Below, one piece after another: positions 55,291 through 64,000 of a DNA stretch of 64,000 nucleotides (position 1 is the stretch's first letter; each line of letters starts with the position of its first letter). A model generated the notes under the pieces. It searched no databases. It saw only the letters and a list, made by a program, of their open reading frames with translations, and was not told the origin of the DNA. The stretch is from Torymus aiolomorphi (Eukaryota; Arthropoda; Insecta; Hymenoptera; Torymidae): assembly GCA_036365515.1 (NCBI GenBank), contig CM070873.1, positions 75,418,529 to 75,482,528 of the forward strand, written 5' to 3'. A program made the position numbers and the translations under genes.

Positions 55291-56312
55291 TGATTTAAAA
55301 AATATTGAAATTCACGGTTTCACATGGCCTTAAGGCTAGCTCTACATTTTGAAGGAATATTTCCAATCCACATGTAATTGTTTAAAATGTTTATTAAATT
55401 TATGATATGTAATAAAAACATTTTATTTATTTATAGCGGAAGAAAAATAGAAAGTTGAATAAGTTTTATTATTTGAGTAGGGAAAATATTCCTTCATGAA
55501 TGTGTCTTAAAGTAATTATTATAATTTATATTTATTTGTGATTGTGAATGTTAAACCTTATATACTCTTACACCTCGCGTTCCGAACGGTTGCTAGTTAA
55601 GCCAAACGTATTAAAGTAGGAATTACAATTGTGATTTGTTTGTTTAACAATTCGCACTAAACTTATTATTCAGAACATAACTTTATAGAAAATTAGCCAT
55701 ATTTTGCAACTAGAGTGTTAATGAATTATTAGTATAATTCACTTAAAGATTTTAAATTTACATATGATAATATTTTATTCGAATTGGTACATAATTTTAA
55801 AATATAAAGTTTATTGAAAAAATTGCTATTTCTGACTAACATTTCTATTAAGGTGGGTTACTGTTGATTGTATAAAAATGAAATAGTCTTTGTTATCAGT
55901 CCTTTGTTTATTATACCCGGGGATCGAATATAACTTTTAATTCTTATTTGTTATTTGGCATTCACCAATAAGAGAAAAAGTTTTAACAAGAAGCCGAAGG
56001 ATGAATTTAAGAAAGGTGATAACTATAAGATTCTAAACTGGAAATTAATATGTGCGCTGCGTCGTCGTTTTTACGGCAGCTTGGGGAAACTCCCTGTAGC
56101 GCCGGTCGCAGTTACAACCCTTGGTGGAGTAGTGTCGATAGGTTAGTAGTGGGTCAGGGCTATGACCATGTTTCGTCAATATGTGAAAAAAATTTTTTTC
56201 TTTTTATGAAATGACGTAGACGGTACCGTCACACTATTATCTATAACTTATGTATTGAATATTTTTGTGTAAAATTAAATACTGTCAAGTCTTACAGTAT
56301 TATTTAGTTTTA
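55291..56312. other. AT-rich spacer
   Basis: No gene called. The 63-residue frame at 55955-56146 is basic and without a recognisable domain. A moderately GC-rich stretch at 56050-56170 is unidentified. Confidence 0.4.
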
Positions 56313-56880
56313 CAGTCGAAAATCGTCTATTTTATGTGTATTTTTTGGCGTTTAAAATAGTTTTTATAAGTCTAACTCGTCAGGAGTTGATTTTACAAAA
56401 AAAATGTTAAATGGAAAAAGTTTTGTTTCAATATTGTCTACAATTTTTGCATTTAACATTTTTGTGAAAAATCAAATCCTGACAAGTTATAGCCGAAAAT
56501 CGTTCATTTTATGTGTATTTTGGCGTTTAAAATCGTTTTTATAAGTCTAACTCGTCAGGAGTTGATTTTATAAAAAAATGTTAAATGGAAAAAAGTTTTA
56601 TTTCAATATTATCTACAACTTTTGTATTTAATATTTTTGTGAAAAATCAAATCCTGACAAGTTATAGCCGAAAATCGTCCATTTTATGTGTATTTTGGCG
56701 TTTAAAAACGTTTTTGTAAGTCTAACTCGTCAGGAGTTGATTTTACAAAAAAATGTTGAATGGGAAAAAGTTTTATTTCAATATTATCTACAACTTTTGT
56801 ATTAAACATTTTTGTGTAAAATCAAATCATGAGAAGTTATAGCCGAAAATCATTCATTTTTGACCATTTTTGCCGTTTTT
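56313..56880 (+). repeat. 175-bp tandem repeat, three to four units
   Basis: GCCGAAAATCGTCCATTTTA-type strings start at about 56314, 56488, 56664 and 56838, spaced about 175 bp. Each unit contains TAAGTCTAACTCGTCAGGAG and GAAAAAGTTTT. Inverse-orientation family copies are at 7280-7935. Confidence 0.88.
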
Positions 56881-57030
56881 CGCAGTTATCTTGGCAAATA
56901 TTTCTCGTACAAAAAAGTGTTCAACATAAAAAAGGTGTATTTTAATTAGTTTTAGTAAATAGACCTATACATATTAGCTTAAAATTAATTTTTCTAGGCA
57001 TAAGGGTTAAAAATTGATTTTTTTGCAATT

Positions 57031-57175
57031 GCTTCCTCATAGAGGAAGCTTTGTGATAGTAAAAAAAAAGTTTATGAGATAATGTGTTAGAAATGTTATT
57101 TAGCAAATTTGGAATCGAAATACACTATTTTTACAAAATGTCCGTATGGATGTGTGTGTGTGTGTGTGTGTGTGC

Positions 57176-57244
<69 letters not shown>

Positions 57245-57245
57245 T

Positions 57246-57290
<45 letters not shown>

Positions 57291-57420
57291 TGTGTGTGTG
57301 TGTGTGTGTACGTCCGTATACGCTGATATCTCATGATCTACTCGACCGATTTTAACGGGAGAGTGATCATTTTTTTAGATTTCGCTTCCACAATTGGGGT
57401 CAATATTCTATTTTTGTAAA
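57031..57420 (+). repeat. hairpin plus GT-tract module (GCTTCCTC/GAGGAAGC)
   Basis: GCTTCCTC-ATA-GAGGAAGC (57031-57049), then TTTGTGATAGTAA, about 90 bp, AAAATGTCCGTATGGATG, a 160-bp GT/GC tract (57150-57310), and ATATCTCATGATCTACTCGA, CCGATTTTAACGGGAG. The same architecture lies on the minus strand at 4311-4090. Confidence 0.78.
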
Positions 57421-57689
57421 ATTTAATTTTTTTTTTTATAGCCATTTTTTAATTTTCAAATTTTATTTTCGATTTTTTTAATATTTAGAACAAATACTGT
57501 TTATATATCATGAATTCTCTGTATATAGGATAAAATTATCTACAATTTAAAAAAAAAAAGTCGGTAGCTATATTTCGTCATAAGTTATTGATGAAAACGT
57601 AATTTTTTGTAAATAGGTTATATCTCGAAATTAAAAAAAGATATTAACATGAATATTTTTTTGGTTATAAAGGATATTAAGTACTATAA

Positions 57690-58286
57690 CTTAATAAATT
57701 TTTAGGTTTTTTTATTCATTATTTTTTGAGAAAAAAAAAATTTATAAAAAAAAGTGATTTTTTTTGTCGTTCAATAACTATAGTAAAATTGACTTAATCA
57801 CTTTGAAATTCTTTGTAGGGGTAGATTTTGTATACCAATCGAGTGAGTTCTTTGGGCAAAAGGATTGATCCATAAATTTCGAAGATATTTGAGGTTAAAA
57901 TTTTTTTCAATTTTTTTTTTTAAATCGTAATTTCTCGAGAACGGCTCTATGTATCTAAATGGGGTTGGTGGTATTCGAAGGAGAATTAAATTACCTATAT
58001 TTTCTAAAAAAAATTAATTCTCTAGCTATCACGGTTCTTTTGTTATTAACAAAAACGTAAAAATTGAAAAATGAAAAAAAATGAGTTTTATATGTTCAAC
58101 TATTACAAGAGTAAAATTGTCTTGTTCGCTTCAAAATTCATTATAGAGGTATATTATTGATAGTTCTCGGATGAGTTCTTTTGGCAAAGTGATTGGTTCA
58201 TAAATTTCAGAGATATTTGAGGTTAAAATTTTTCTAGACATTTAACTCTAAATATCAGTTGCAAATTTATAGGCAATTGTGATATA
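57690..58286 (-). repeat. 322-bp repeat family, inverse copies (split at 58286)
   Basis: It contains GATATTTGAGGTTAAAATTTT and AATCGTAATTTCTCGAGAACGG strings seen on the minus strand of 2890-3800. The family resumes at 61241 after the DD41D element. Confidence 0.7.
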
Positions 58287-59032
58287 CAGCGTGTCCAAAA
58301 AGTCTGGAAACACCCAAATAATTTCTCAGCTGAATTACTATTGGAAAATGTTAAGGTCGCCTTTGTAGTAATTTTTTACGAGGAATCCAATGGTGACCTT
58401 GGATTCGACCTTGGACCTCATTTTTGAGGTTATTTCAAGGTCAACCTCATTTTTTTAAATGGTAACCCCTATTTTTTATAGCGGAATCTGAAAGAGCGGA
58501 AAATTTTACGTCCGGATATGTATTAAGGTATGAGGTTGAGGTTACCCCAGAGGTCAAATTGAGGTCAAAGTATGATTTCTTAAAAATTTCGCGAGTTCAG
58601 TGGTAAAACAAAACAAACAAAGGTAAGGTTTGGTAAGTTCGAACGAAGACTTGAAGGTGACCTCTGATTCGACCTTGAACCTCATTTTGAGCCTCATTTT
58701 TGAGGTTATTTCGAGGTCAACCTCATTTTTTTAAATGGTAACCCCTATTTTTTTAGCGGAATCGGAAAGAGTGTGAAACTTTACGTCCAAACATGTACTC
58801 AGAACATAGTTCAAGAAGGACCTTGACGTTATTTGAAGGTCATTTAAACTTAATGACGGTCTGATCTTGTGTAAACTTTTTATCACACTGAGCGAGGTTA
58901 ATTCTTTAGTAGTTTTCAACGAGAAATCTAATGGTGACCTTGACATTGTCCTTAAAAGTCATGTCAAGTTCAATTTTTTTACGTTTAGCGTTACCCAGGA
59001 ACAACGACGTGGACGTAGTAAAATCTGTTCCC

Positions 59033-59195
59033 TTTGGGGTGCTTGATTTACGTGAGTCCCCTTGCCTCTCACGATGGGGTGCTTGATTTACGTGAGTGCC
59101 CTTGCCTCTCACGATGGGGCGCTTGATTTACGTGAGTCCCCTTGCCTCTCACGATGGGGCGCTTGATTTACGTGAGTCCCCTTGCCTCTCACATT
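59033..59195 (-). repeat. 40-bp satellite, four units
   Basis: On the minus strand: GTGAGAGGCAAGGGGACTCA, CGTAAATCAAGCGCCCCATC, four times with 40-bp period. Same family as 34207-34542, but without the alternating two-monomer pattern. Confidence 0.9.
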
Positions 59196-59220
59196 TGATT
59201 TTTTTAAACAGTATAACATC

Positions 59221-60297
59221 TTATTTCAAGTGCTCGAACTGTTCTCCATTTATTTCTTGACAGTAACCTAATCGATGATAGAAAGCACCAACAGCATTTT
59301 CAATCATTTCAGTAGGAATGAGAGCTGATTCATCAATGATCCTTTCACGTAATTCATCTAAGTTTAAGGGTTTTGTTTTGAATACACGATCCTTCAGATA
59401 ACCCCAATAGAAATAATCTAGAGGCGTTAAATCGGGGGACCTAGCTGGCCATTCAATTGCACCTCTTCGTCCTATCCATCGATTAATGAATACTGTATCT
59501 AAGTATGTGCGAACGTTTCGTGCATAATGAGCTGCTGCACCGTCCTGTTGATACCATGTGTTATTAAAGTCCTCTCCAGCTATTTCTCTTATAGCAGGAA
59601 CAATTTGATTCCGCAACATAGTTTCATACTTTTCTGCATTTAAATTGCCATCAATAAAAAATGGTCCTATAATCCTATTATTTAATATTCCAGCCCAGAC
59701 ATTTAATTTTTGTGGATATTGTGACTTGGCTTCTCTTGCCCAATGAGGGTTTTCAACTGCCCAATATCTACAGTTATGCCTATTTACGCTTGAGTCAAGT
59801 TGAAATGTAGCTTCATCTGAGAAGACTATATTTAATGGAAAATTTGGATTTTGTACGATGCGTGCCATCATATCATCACAGAATTCAACGCGACGATCGA
59901 AATCATCTTCATTTAACTTGTGTATTAGCGTTACTTTAAATGGATGGAACTTCTCTCTCTTTAGTATGTTATGAATAGATGATTTACTTATTTCGTGCAC
60001 TTGAGCAGCTCTACGAACGGAAGTATGCGGATCTTCGGTGAATGTTAACACAACATCTAAAGATTTCTCTTCGTTACCTGCTGACATTGGTCTGCCTGAT
60101 CGAGGTAAATCGCTGATAGTGCCGGTATTTTCAAACCTTCTAACAGTTTTTTGAACTGTTGAAAATGATAGTGGAGTTCCACCAACCCTAAATGAAGCAT
60201 TAAAAATATCTCTTACGGCCCTATAAGATCGCTGCATGTGTCCCCAACCTCTCGTCATGAGAATCGTTATTCTTTCTCTATCAGTGAGTTTGTTCAT
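59221..60297 (-). CDS. DD41D transposase, intact (358 aa)
   Basis: This transposase of the Tc1/mariner superfamily would cut and rejoin its TIRs at TA sites. Residues 1-115 form two helix-turn-helix segments (TVQKTVRRFENTGTISDLPRSGRP, with the GRP linker at 68-70). The catalytic region reads IVFSDEATFQLD (D161), NVWAGI, WYQQDGAAAHYARNVRTYL (D252) and RSPDLTPLDYFYWG (D294). Exactly 41 residues separate D252 and D294, giving DD41D, the rosa/VISITOR-type spacing. Length is normal for the superfamily and no stop or frameshift is seen. The start MNKLTDRERI at 60297 fits, with no better upstream Met. With matching TIRs this copy could be recently active. Confidence 0.95.
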   Translation of the reverse strand: MNKLTDRERITILMTRGWGHMQRSYRAVRDIFNASFRVGGTPLSFSTVQKTVRRFENTGTISDLPRSGRPMSAGNEEKSLDVVLTFTEDPHTSVRRAAQVHEISKSSIHNILKREKFHPFKVTLIHKLNEDDFDRRVEFCDDMMARIVQNPNFPLNIVFSDEATFQLDSSVNRHNCRYWAVENPHWAREAKSQYPQKLNVWAGILNNRIIGPFFIDGNLNAEKYETMLRNQIVPAIREIAGEDFNNTWYQQDGAAAHYARNVRTYLDTVFINRWIGRRGAIEWPARSPDLTPLDYFYWGYLKDRVFKTKPLNLDELRERIIDESALIPTEMIENAVGAFYHRLGYCQEINGEQFEHLK

Positions 60298-60512
60298 TTT
60301 TATTACTCTTCGTAGTAGACCTTATCCAAAAATACTTTTTGAGTTGAAAATAAAAAGAACTTTTAATTTTCAAAAAATATGTTTGAAAGATGACCAACCC
60401 TTTTCTGTGGTGGTTATGGAATGAATAATAGTTTATTGTCACTCTAACCATACGAAAAATAACAAGTAACAATGTTCAATATTCAAACGCTTCAAAAAAT
60501 TTTACAATGAAT

Positions 60513-60625
60513 CAGCTCTCATTCCTACTGAAATGATCAAAAATACTGTTGGTGTTTTCGATCATCGATTAGGTTACTATCAAAAAGTGGATGGAAAATA
60601 ATTCGAGCACTTGAAATAAGATGTT
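60513..60625 (+). pseudogene. inverted copy of transposase C-terminal coding end
   Basis: The plus strand reads ESALIPTEMIKNTVGVFDHR, LGYYQKVDGK, stop, FEHLK, a diverged version of the last ~36 codons of the 59221-60297 gene, in inverse orientation next to the right TIR. It marks the inner limit of an originally longer inverted repeat. Confidence 0.85.
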
Positions 60626-61352
60626 AGACTGTTTAAAAAAATTAAAAAGTTTACACAAGATCAGACCGTCATTAAGTTTAAATGACCTTCAAATGAACGT
60701 CAAGGTCCTTCTTGAACTATGTTCTGAGTACATGTTTGGACGTAAAGTTTCACACTCTTTCCGATTCCGCTAAAAAAATAGGGGTTACCATTTAAAAAAA
60801 TGAGGTTGACCTCGAAATAACCGCAAAAATGAGGCTCAAAATGAGGTTCAAGGTCGAATCAGAGGTCACCTTCAAGTCTTCGTTCGAACTTACCAAACCT
60901 TACCTTTGTTTGTTTTGTTTTACCACTGAACTCGCGAAATTTTTAAGAAATCATACTTTGACCTCAATTTGACCTCTGCGGGCAACCTCAACCTCATACC
61001 TTAATACATACCCGGACGTAAAATTTTCCGCTCTTTCAGATGCCGCTATAAAAAATAGGGGTTACCATTTAAAAAAATGAGGTTGACCTTGAAATAACCT
61101 CAAAAATGAGGTCCAAGGTCGAATCCAAGGTCACCATTGGATTCCTCGTAAAAAATTACTACAAAGGCGACCTTAACATTTTCCAATAGTAATTCAGCTG
61201 AGAAATTATTTGGGTGTTTCCAGACTTTTTGGACACGCTGTATATTTTATGTATGTGAAATTTTGTGGAAATGTATAATCTATAAAAATTTGAATAAATT
61301 ATGTTGGAGTTTTGTTATTTCTGTCTTTCTGAAGTATTAAATTTTAAATATT

Positions 61353-61735
61353 GGAATGAAAAATTAATTAAAGGAATCAGTAAATTAAGTTTGAGGAAGC
61401 TACGTGCCAATGAATTGGCAGCGATTTTTTTCCTTGTGCTGGCATTTTGAAAATTTTCTATCGTTCGTTCTCGCTAGAGAACCAGAACTTAGGTGTAATT
61501 AGACGAGTATTTTCCCGGAATCCCGAAGGAATCAGTCGAAAATTCATTGAGATAATCGAGCAACATGCGTACATACGGGCGTACAGACATACATACATCA
61601 CAGAAAACGCTTTAAACGCACTCATTCTGAGTGAAAAATGGTTTTTACACATTAAATTTTCAGTATTTGAATTCTTACAATTTTCACTCTGGTGAAATTA
61701 TAAGGCTCTCCCGAGTAGAGGTCGTGCCTAAAAAT
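61353..61735 (+). repeat. hairpin-ended module and GGTCGTGCCTA repeat
   Basis: GAGGAAGCTACGTGCCAATG, AATTGGCAGCG (61393-61423) is followed by TTTTTT. Next come about 280 bp matching 6896-7175 in reverse complement, ending AAGGCTCTCCCGAGTAGAGG, TCGTGCCTA (61692-61729). Confidence 0.75.
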
Positions 61736-62925
61736 ATGGGAAAATCGAAAATACTTTTTTTCGGCTCTGGGTTTGGATATCGGTCTAAAGTAGTTCCATT
61801 TTCTGAAAGGTCTTAAAATTACCTATCAATCCATATTTTTGTCGACCCGATCGCATAATTTTAAGTCGGTTAAAAAAAATAAAGAAAAATATGGATAAAT
61901 CGAAAATATTTTTTTTCGGCTCTGAATTTGGATATCGGTCTGAAGTAGTTCCATTTTCTGAAAGGTCTTGAAATTACCTATCAATCCGTATTTTTGTCGG
62001 CCCGATCGCATAATTTTAAGTCGGTTAAACAAAATAAAGAAAAATATGGAAAAATCGAAAATATTTTTTTCTCGGTTCTGGGGGTTTGGATATCGGTCTA
62101 AAGTAGTCCTATTTTCTGAAAGGTCTTGAAATGACCTATCAATCCATATTTTTATCGGTCCGATCGCATAATTTAAGTCGGTTAAAAAAAATAAAGAAAA
62201 ATATGGAAAAATCGAACATATTTTTTTACGGCGTTGGGGGTTTAGATATTGTACGGAAGTATGCCCATTTTCTTAATGGTCTTGAAATTATCTATCAATC
62301 CATATTTTTGTCGGCCCGATATGATGATATTAAGTCGGTAAAAAAAAAAATAACGAAAAATATGGAAAAGTCGAAAATAGTTTTTGTCGCCCTGGATTTG
62401 GATATCGGTATAAAATAGTCCCATTTCCTTAAAGGTCTTGAAATTACCTATCAATTAGTATTTTTGTCGGCCCGATCGAATAATATTAAGTCGGTTGAAA
62501 AAAATAAAGAACAATATGGAAAGATTGAAAATATATTTTTTTGGTTCTGGGTTTGGATATAGCGTGAAATTAGTCGCATTTCCTTAAAGATCTTGAAATT
62601 ACCTATCAATCCATATTTTTGTCGGCCTGATGGGAAAAAATAAAGAAAAATATTATAAGAAATTATAAGAATTATTAAATTATAAGAAAAGTCGAAAATA
62701 ATTTTTGTCGCTCTGGGTTTGGATATCGGTTAGAAGTAGGCCCATTTTTTAAAGGTCTTGAAATTACGTATGAGTCCATATTTTTGTCGGCCCGATCGCA
62801 TAATTTTAAGTCGGTTAAAAAAAATAAAGAAAAATATTGAAAAATCGAAAATATTTTTTTTCGGCTCTGGGTTTGGATATTGGTCGGAACTAGTCCAATT
62901 TTCTTAAATGTCTTGAAATTATATA
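61735..62925 (+). repeat. ~156-bp satellite, about eight units
   Basis: TCTGGGTTTGGATATCGGTC starts near 61765, 61920, 62078, 62235, 62393, 62546, 62714 and 62867. Each unit ends TTTTTGTCGGCCCGATCGCA, TAATTTTAAGTCGGTTAAAA. One unit (62600-62700) is rearranged. Confidence 0.88.
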
Positions 62926-62929
62926 TTTT

Positions 62930-63622
62930 TGTAATTTAATAATTACTACATAACTATTTTAAATATAATTTTTTAAATAATTTTGAATAATGTATTTATG
63001 GAAAATGAGACATGAAGAAAAAATGAAATTTTATATTAAAATATACATTTTAAAAAATTATTTGATGTAATTTATCAATTCTCTTTGAGAAGGCATTCTG
63101 CTAAAGCAGTTAGCAGCGGTTTTTCAATTGCGAATCATATCCACTCTGTTTCATCAAAAAATTCCAATTCGTTCCGGAGATATAAAAAAAAAACTGTTTT
63201 TGGAGGTGAACTTTACCGGTGGTTTTCACCCCTTAAATGAGCGTATGGGCACGTACAGAAAACACGTGTCAAATATTTCTGGATGTACTACAACATATCA
63301 AAATTTGAAAAAAAATCGGTGAGGTACACCTGGGACCCTTTCCTTGTTAGCCATATCCAACTGCGGGAAAAAAATGCGAAAAGAGTTTTGTAAGGCAATG
63401 AAACCTCACAAGGTATCTCTTTTCGCATTTTTTTTTCACGCAGTTGGCACTAGCTATTTTTTTGTTGTTGTTTGTGGGCAATGAATTTTTTTTTTCTAAA
63501 ATATAAAATTGTATAATAATAATTGCTTTTTTATGATAAAAAGTAGAAAGAATAAAAATAAAAAGTCACAAACCGTTTAACATAGTCTCACCATACAAAA
63601 TAAAGAATTAAATTTAAAAATT
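62930..63622. other. AT-rich block with hairpins
   Basis: At 63093-63125: GAGAAGGCATTCTGCTAAAG, CAGTTAGCAGCGGTTTTT, a third variant of the hairpin-ended module (stem CTGCT/AGCAG). At 63359-63446: a 27-bp-arm inverted repeat with AACTGCG and ATGCGAAAAGAG and their complements. No gene. Confidence 0.6.
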
Positions 63623-63700
63623 GGAATTAAAAATTAATAAAAGGAATCAGTAAATTAAGTTTGAGGAAGCTACGTGCCAATGAATTGGCAGCGGTTTTTT
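63623..63700 (+). repeat. hairpin-ended module, near-identical to 61353-61430
   Basis: AAAGGAATCAGTAAATTAAG, TTTGAGGAAGCTACGTGCCA, ATGAATTGGCAGCGG. Almost identical to the copy 2270 bp to the left, so one is a recent duplicate or they belong to a homogenised tandem set. Confidence 0.8.
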
Positions 63701-64000
63701 TATTTATTTATTGCAACAAAATTTCTTGTGATCAGCAATGCCGCAAAATTCCGAGAAAATCCTTACTTAGAAATAAATTTTTTCAATGTAATTTTCAAAC
63801 AGCTACTGCTTCACCAGTTTTTTAAGCTTTTGAGCGTGTAACACATAATTTCACTCAGGTTTGAGCCCTCTTTCATGGTCTGTATGTTATTTTCAAAAAA
63901 AAAAAAATAAATAAAAAATGCCCGAATTATGCACTTTTTACTGAAAAATGCAGTTTTTAGAAAAATGCATTTTTCTCGAGAAAGCCTATTTTTTTCTCAA
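63701..64000. other. AT-rich end of window
   Basis: Nothing recognised. The final bases have repeated AAAAATGCA-type strings. Confidence 0.4.

Larger units (their letters stand above)
58287..61240 (-). mobile_element. 2954-bp DD41D (rosa-like) Tc1/mariner element
   Basis: TIR CAGCGTGTCCAAAAAGTCTG is exactly mirrored at 61221-61240, and TA flanks it (58285-58286, 61241-61242). The left arm runs 58287-58880, the right arm 60648-61240 (about 590 bp). The right arm continues inward with a diverged copy of the transposase C-terminus (about 60513-60625). Both arms are dense in AGGTCA/TGACCT hexamers. One intact transposase is on the minus strand. The satellite (59033-59195) lies in the left arm only. 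Confidence 0.92.

Noticed and set aside
55955..56146. 63-residue basic protein beginning MAFTNKRKSF
   Set aside because: Short, no domain, no homologous copy in the window; chance open frame cannot be excluded.
57084..57355. Cys/Val-rich peptides over the GT tract
   Set aside because: Translation of a (GT/GC)n microsatellite in three frames and the reverse strand.

Overview
This is a non-coding, repeat-dominated stretch of an animal nuclear genome, most probably an insect. The evidence is low GC, long microsatellites, no bacterial gene organisation, and a mix of mariner, DD41D, hAT, Helitron, Penelope-like, Harbinger-like and LINE relics typical of arthropods. I see no convincing host protein-coding gene, no rRNA, no functional tRNA and no CRISPR array. 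The only long intact reading frames are a DD41D transposase (59221-60297, minus) and an unrecognised 302-residue frame (50636-51544, plus) inside a retroelement insertion.

Layout. 1-2150: unique sequence with a CpG-rich, CRE/E-box-bearing patch. 2158-4830: foldback element with ~322-bp tandem units. 4876-6200: unusual array of CTCA tetramers. 6890-10560: a dispersed element with 175-bp units and a Helitron-like GC-rich tail. 10690-12480: Helitron tail, CCGCTCCCCAT minisatellite and a very long GA tract. 12773-25176: a Helitron helicase split by a nested composite: a Penelope-like (PLE) head-to-head pair (13413-24160), a mariner at its edge (13418-14710), a 4.9-kb DDE element inside the PLE (18484-23402), and a 621-bp PLE-terminus palindrome inside that transposase (20495-21115). 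Nearly every level is supported by target-site duplications (TSDs).

26668-27428 is a TTAA-flanked palindrome, 30508-31131 a TAA-flanked Harbinger-type MITE, 31726-33145 a long-arm inverted-repeat element, and 34207-35170 a satellite plus a relic related to the DD41D element. 36200-37745 is a pogo/DDE_1-like transposase pseudogene with an intron and a MITE insertion. 38957-49320 is an inverted second copy of the 7-10.5 kb element, split by a 7593-bp hAT-type foldback (40078-47670) that itself carries a 719-bp MITE with a tRNA-like core. 49738-52060 is a ~480-bp tandem dimer split by a LINE. 52350-56300 is mostly featureless AT-rich DNA. 56313-63700 is rich in satellites and holds the DD41D element (58287-61240).

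The families at the left end (322-bp units, 175-bp units, GT-tract modules, hairpin-ended modules) recur in opposite orientation at the right end. Two hairpin types in these families keep their base pairing while their sequence changes, which is the strongest sign here of selected, possibly undescribed, TE structure. All element names rest on motifs, TSDs and within-window comparison; no database search was run.
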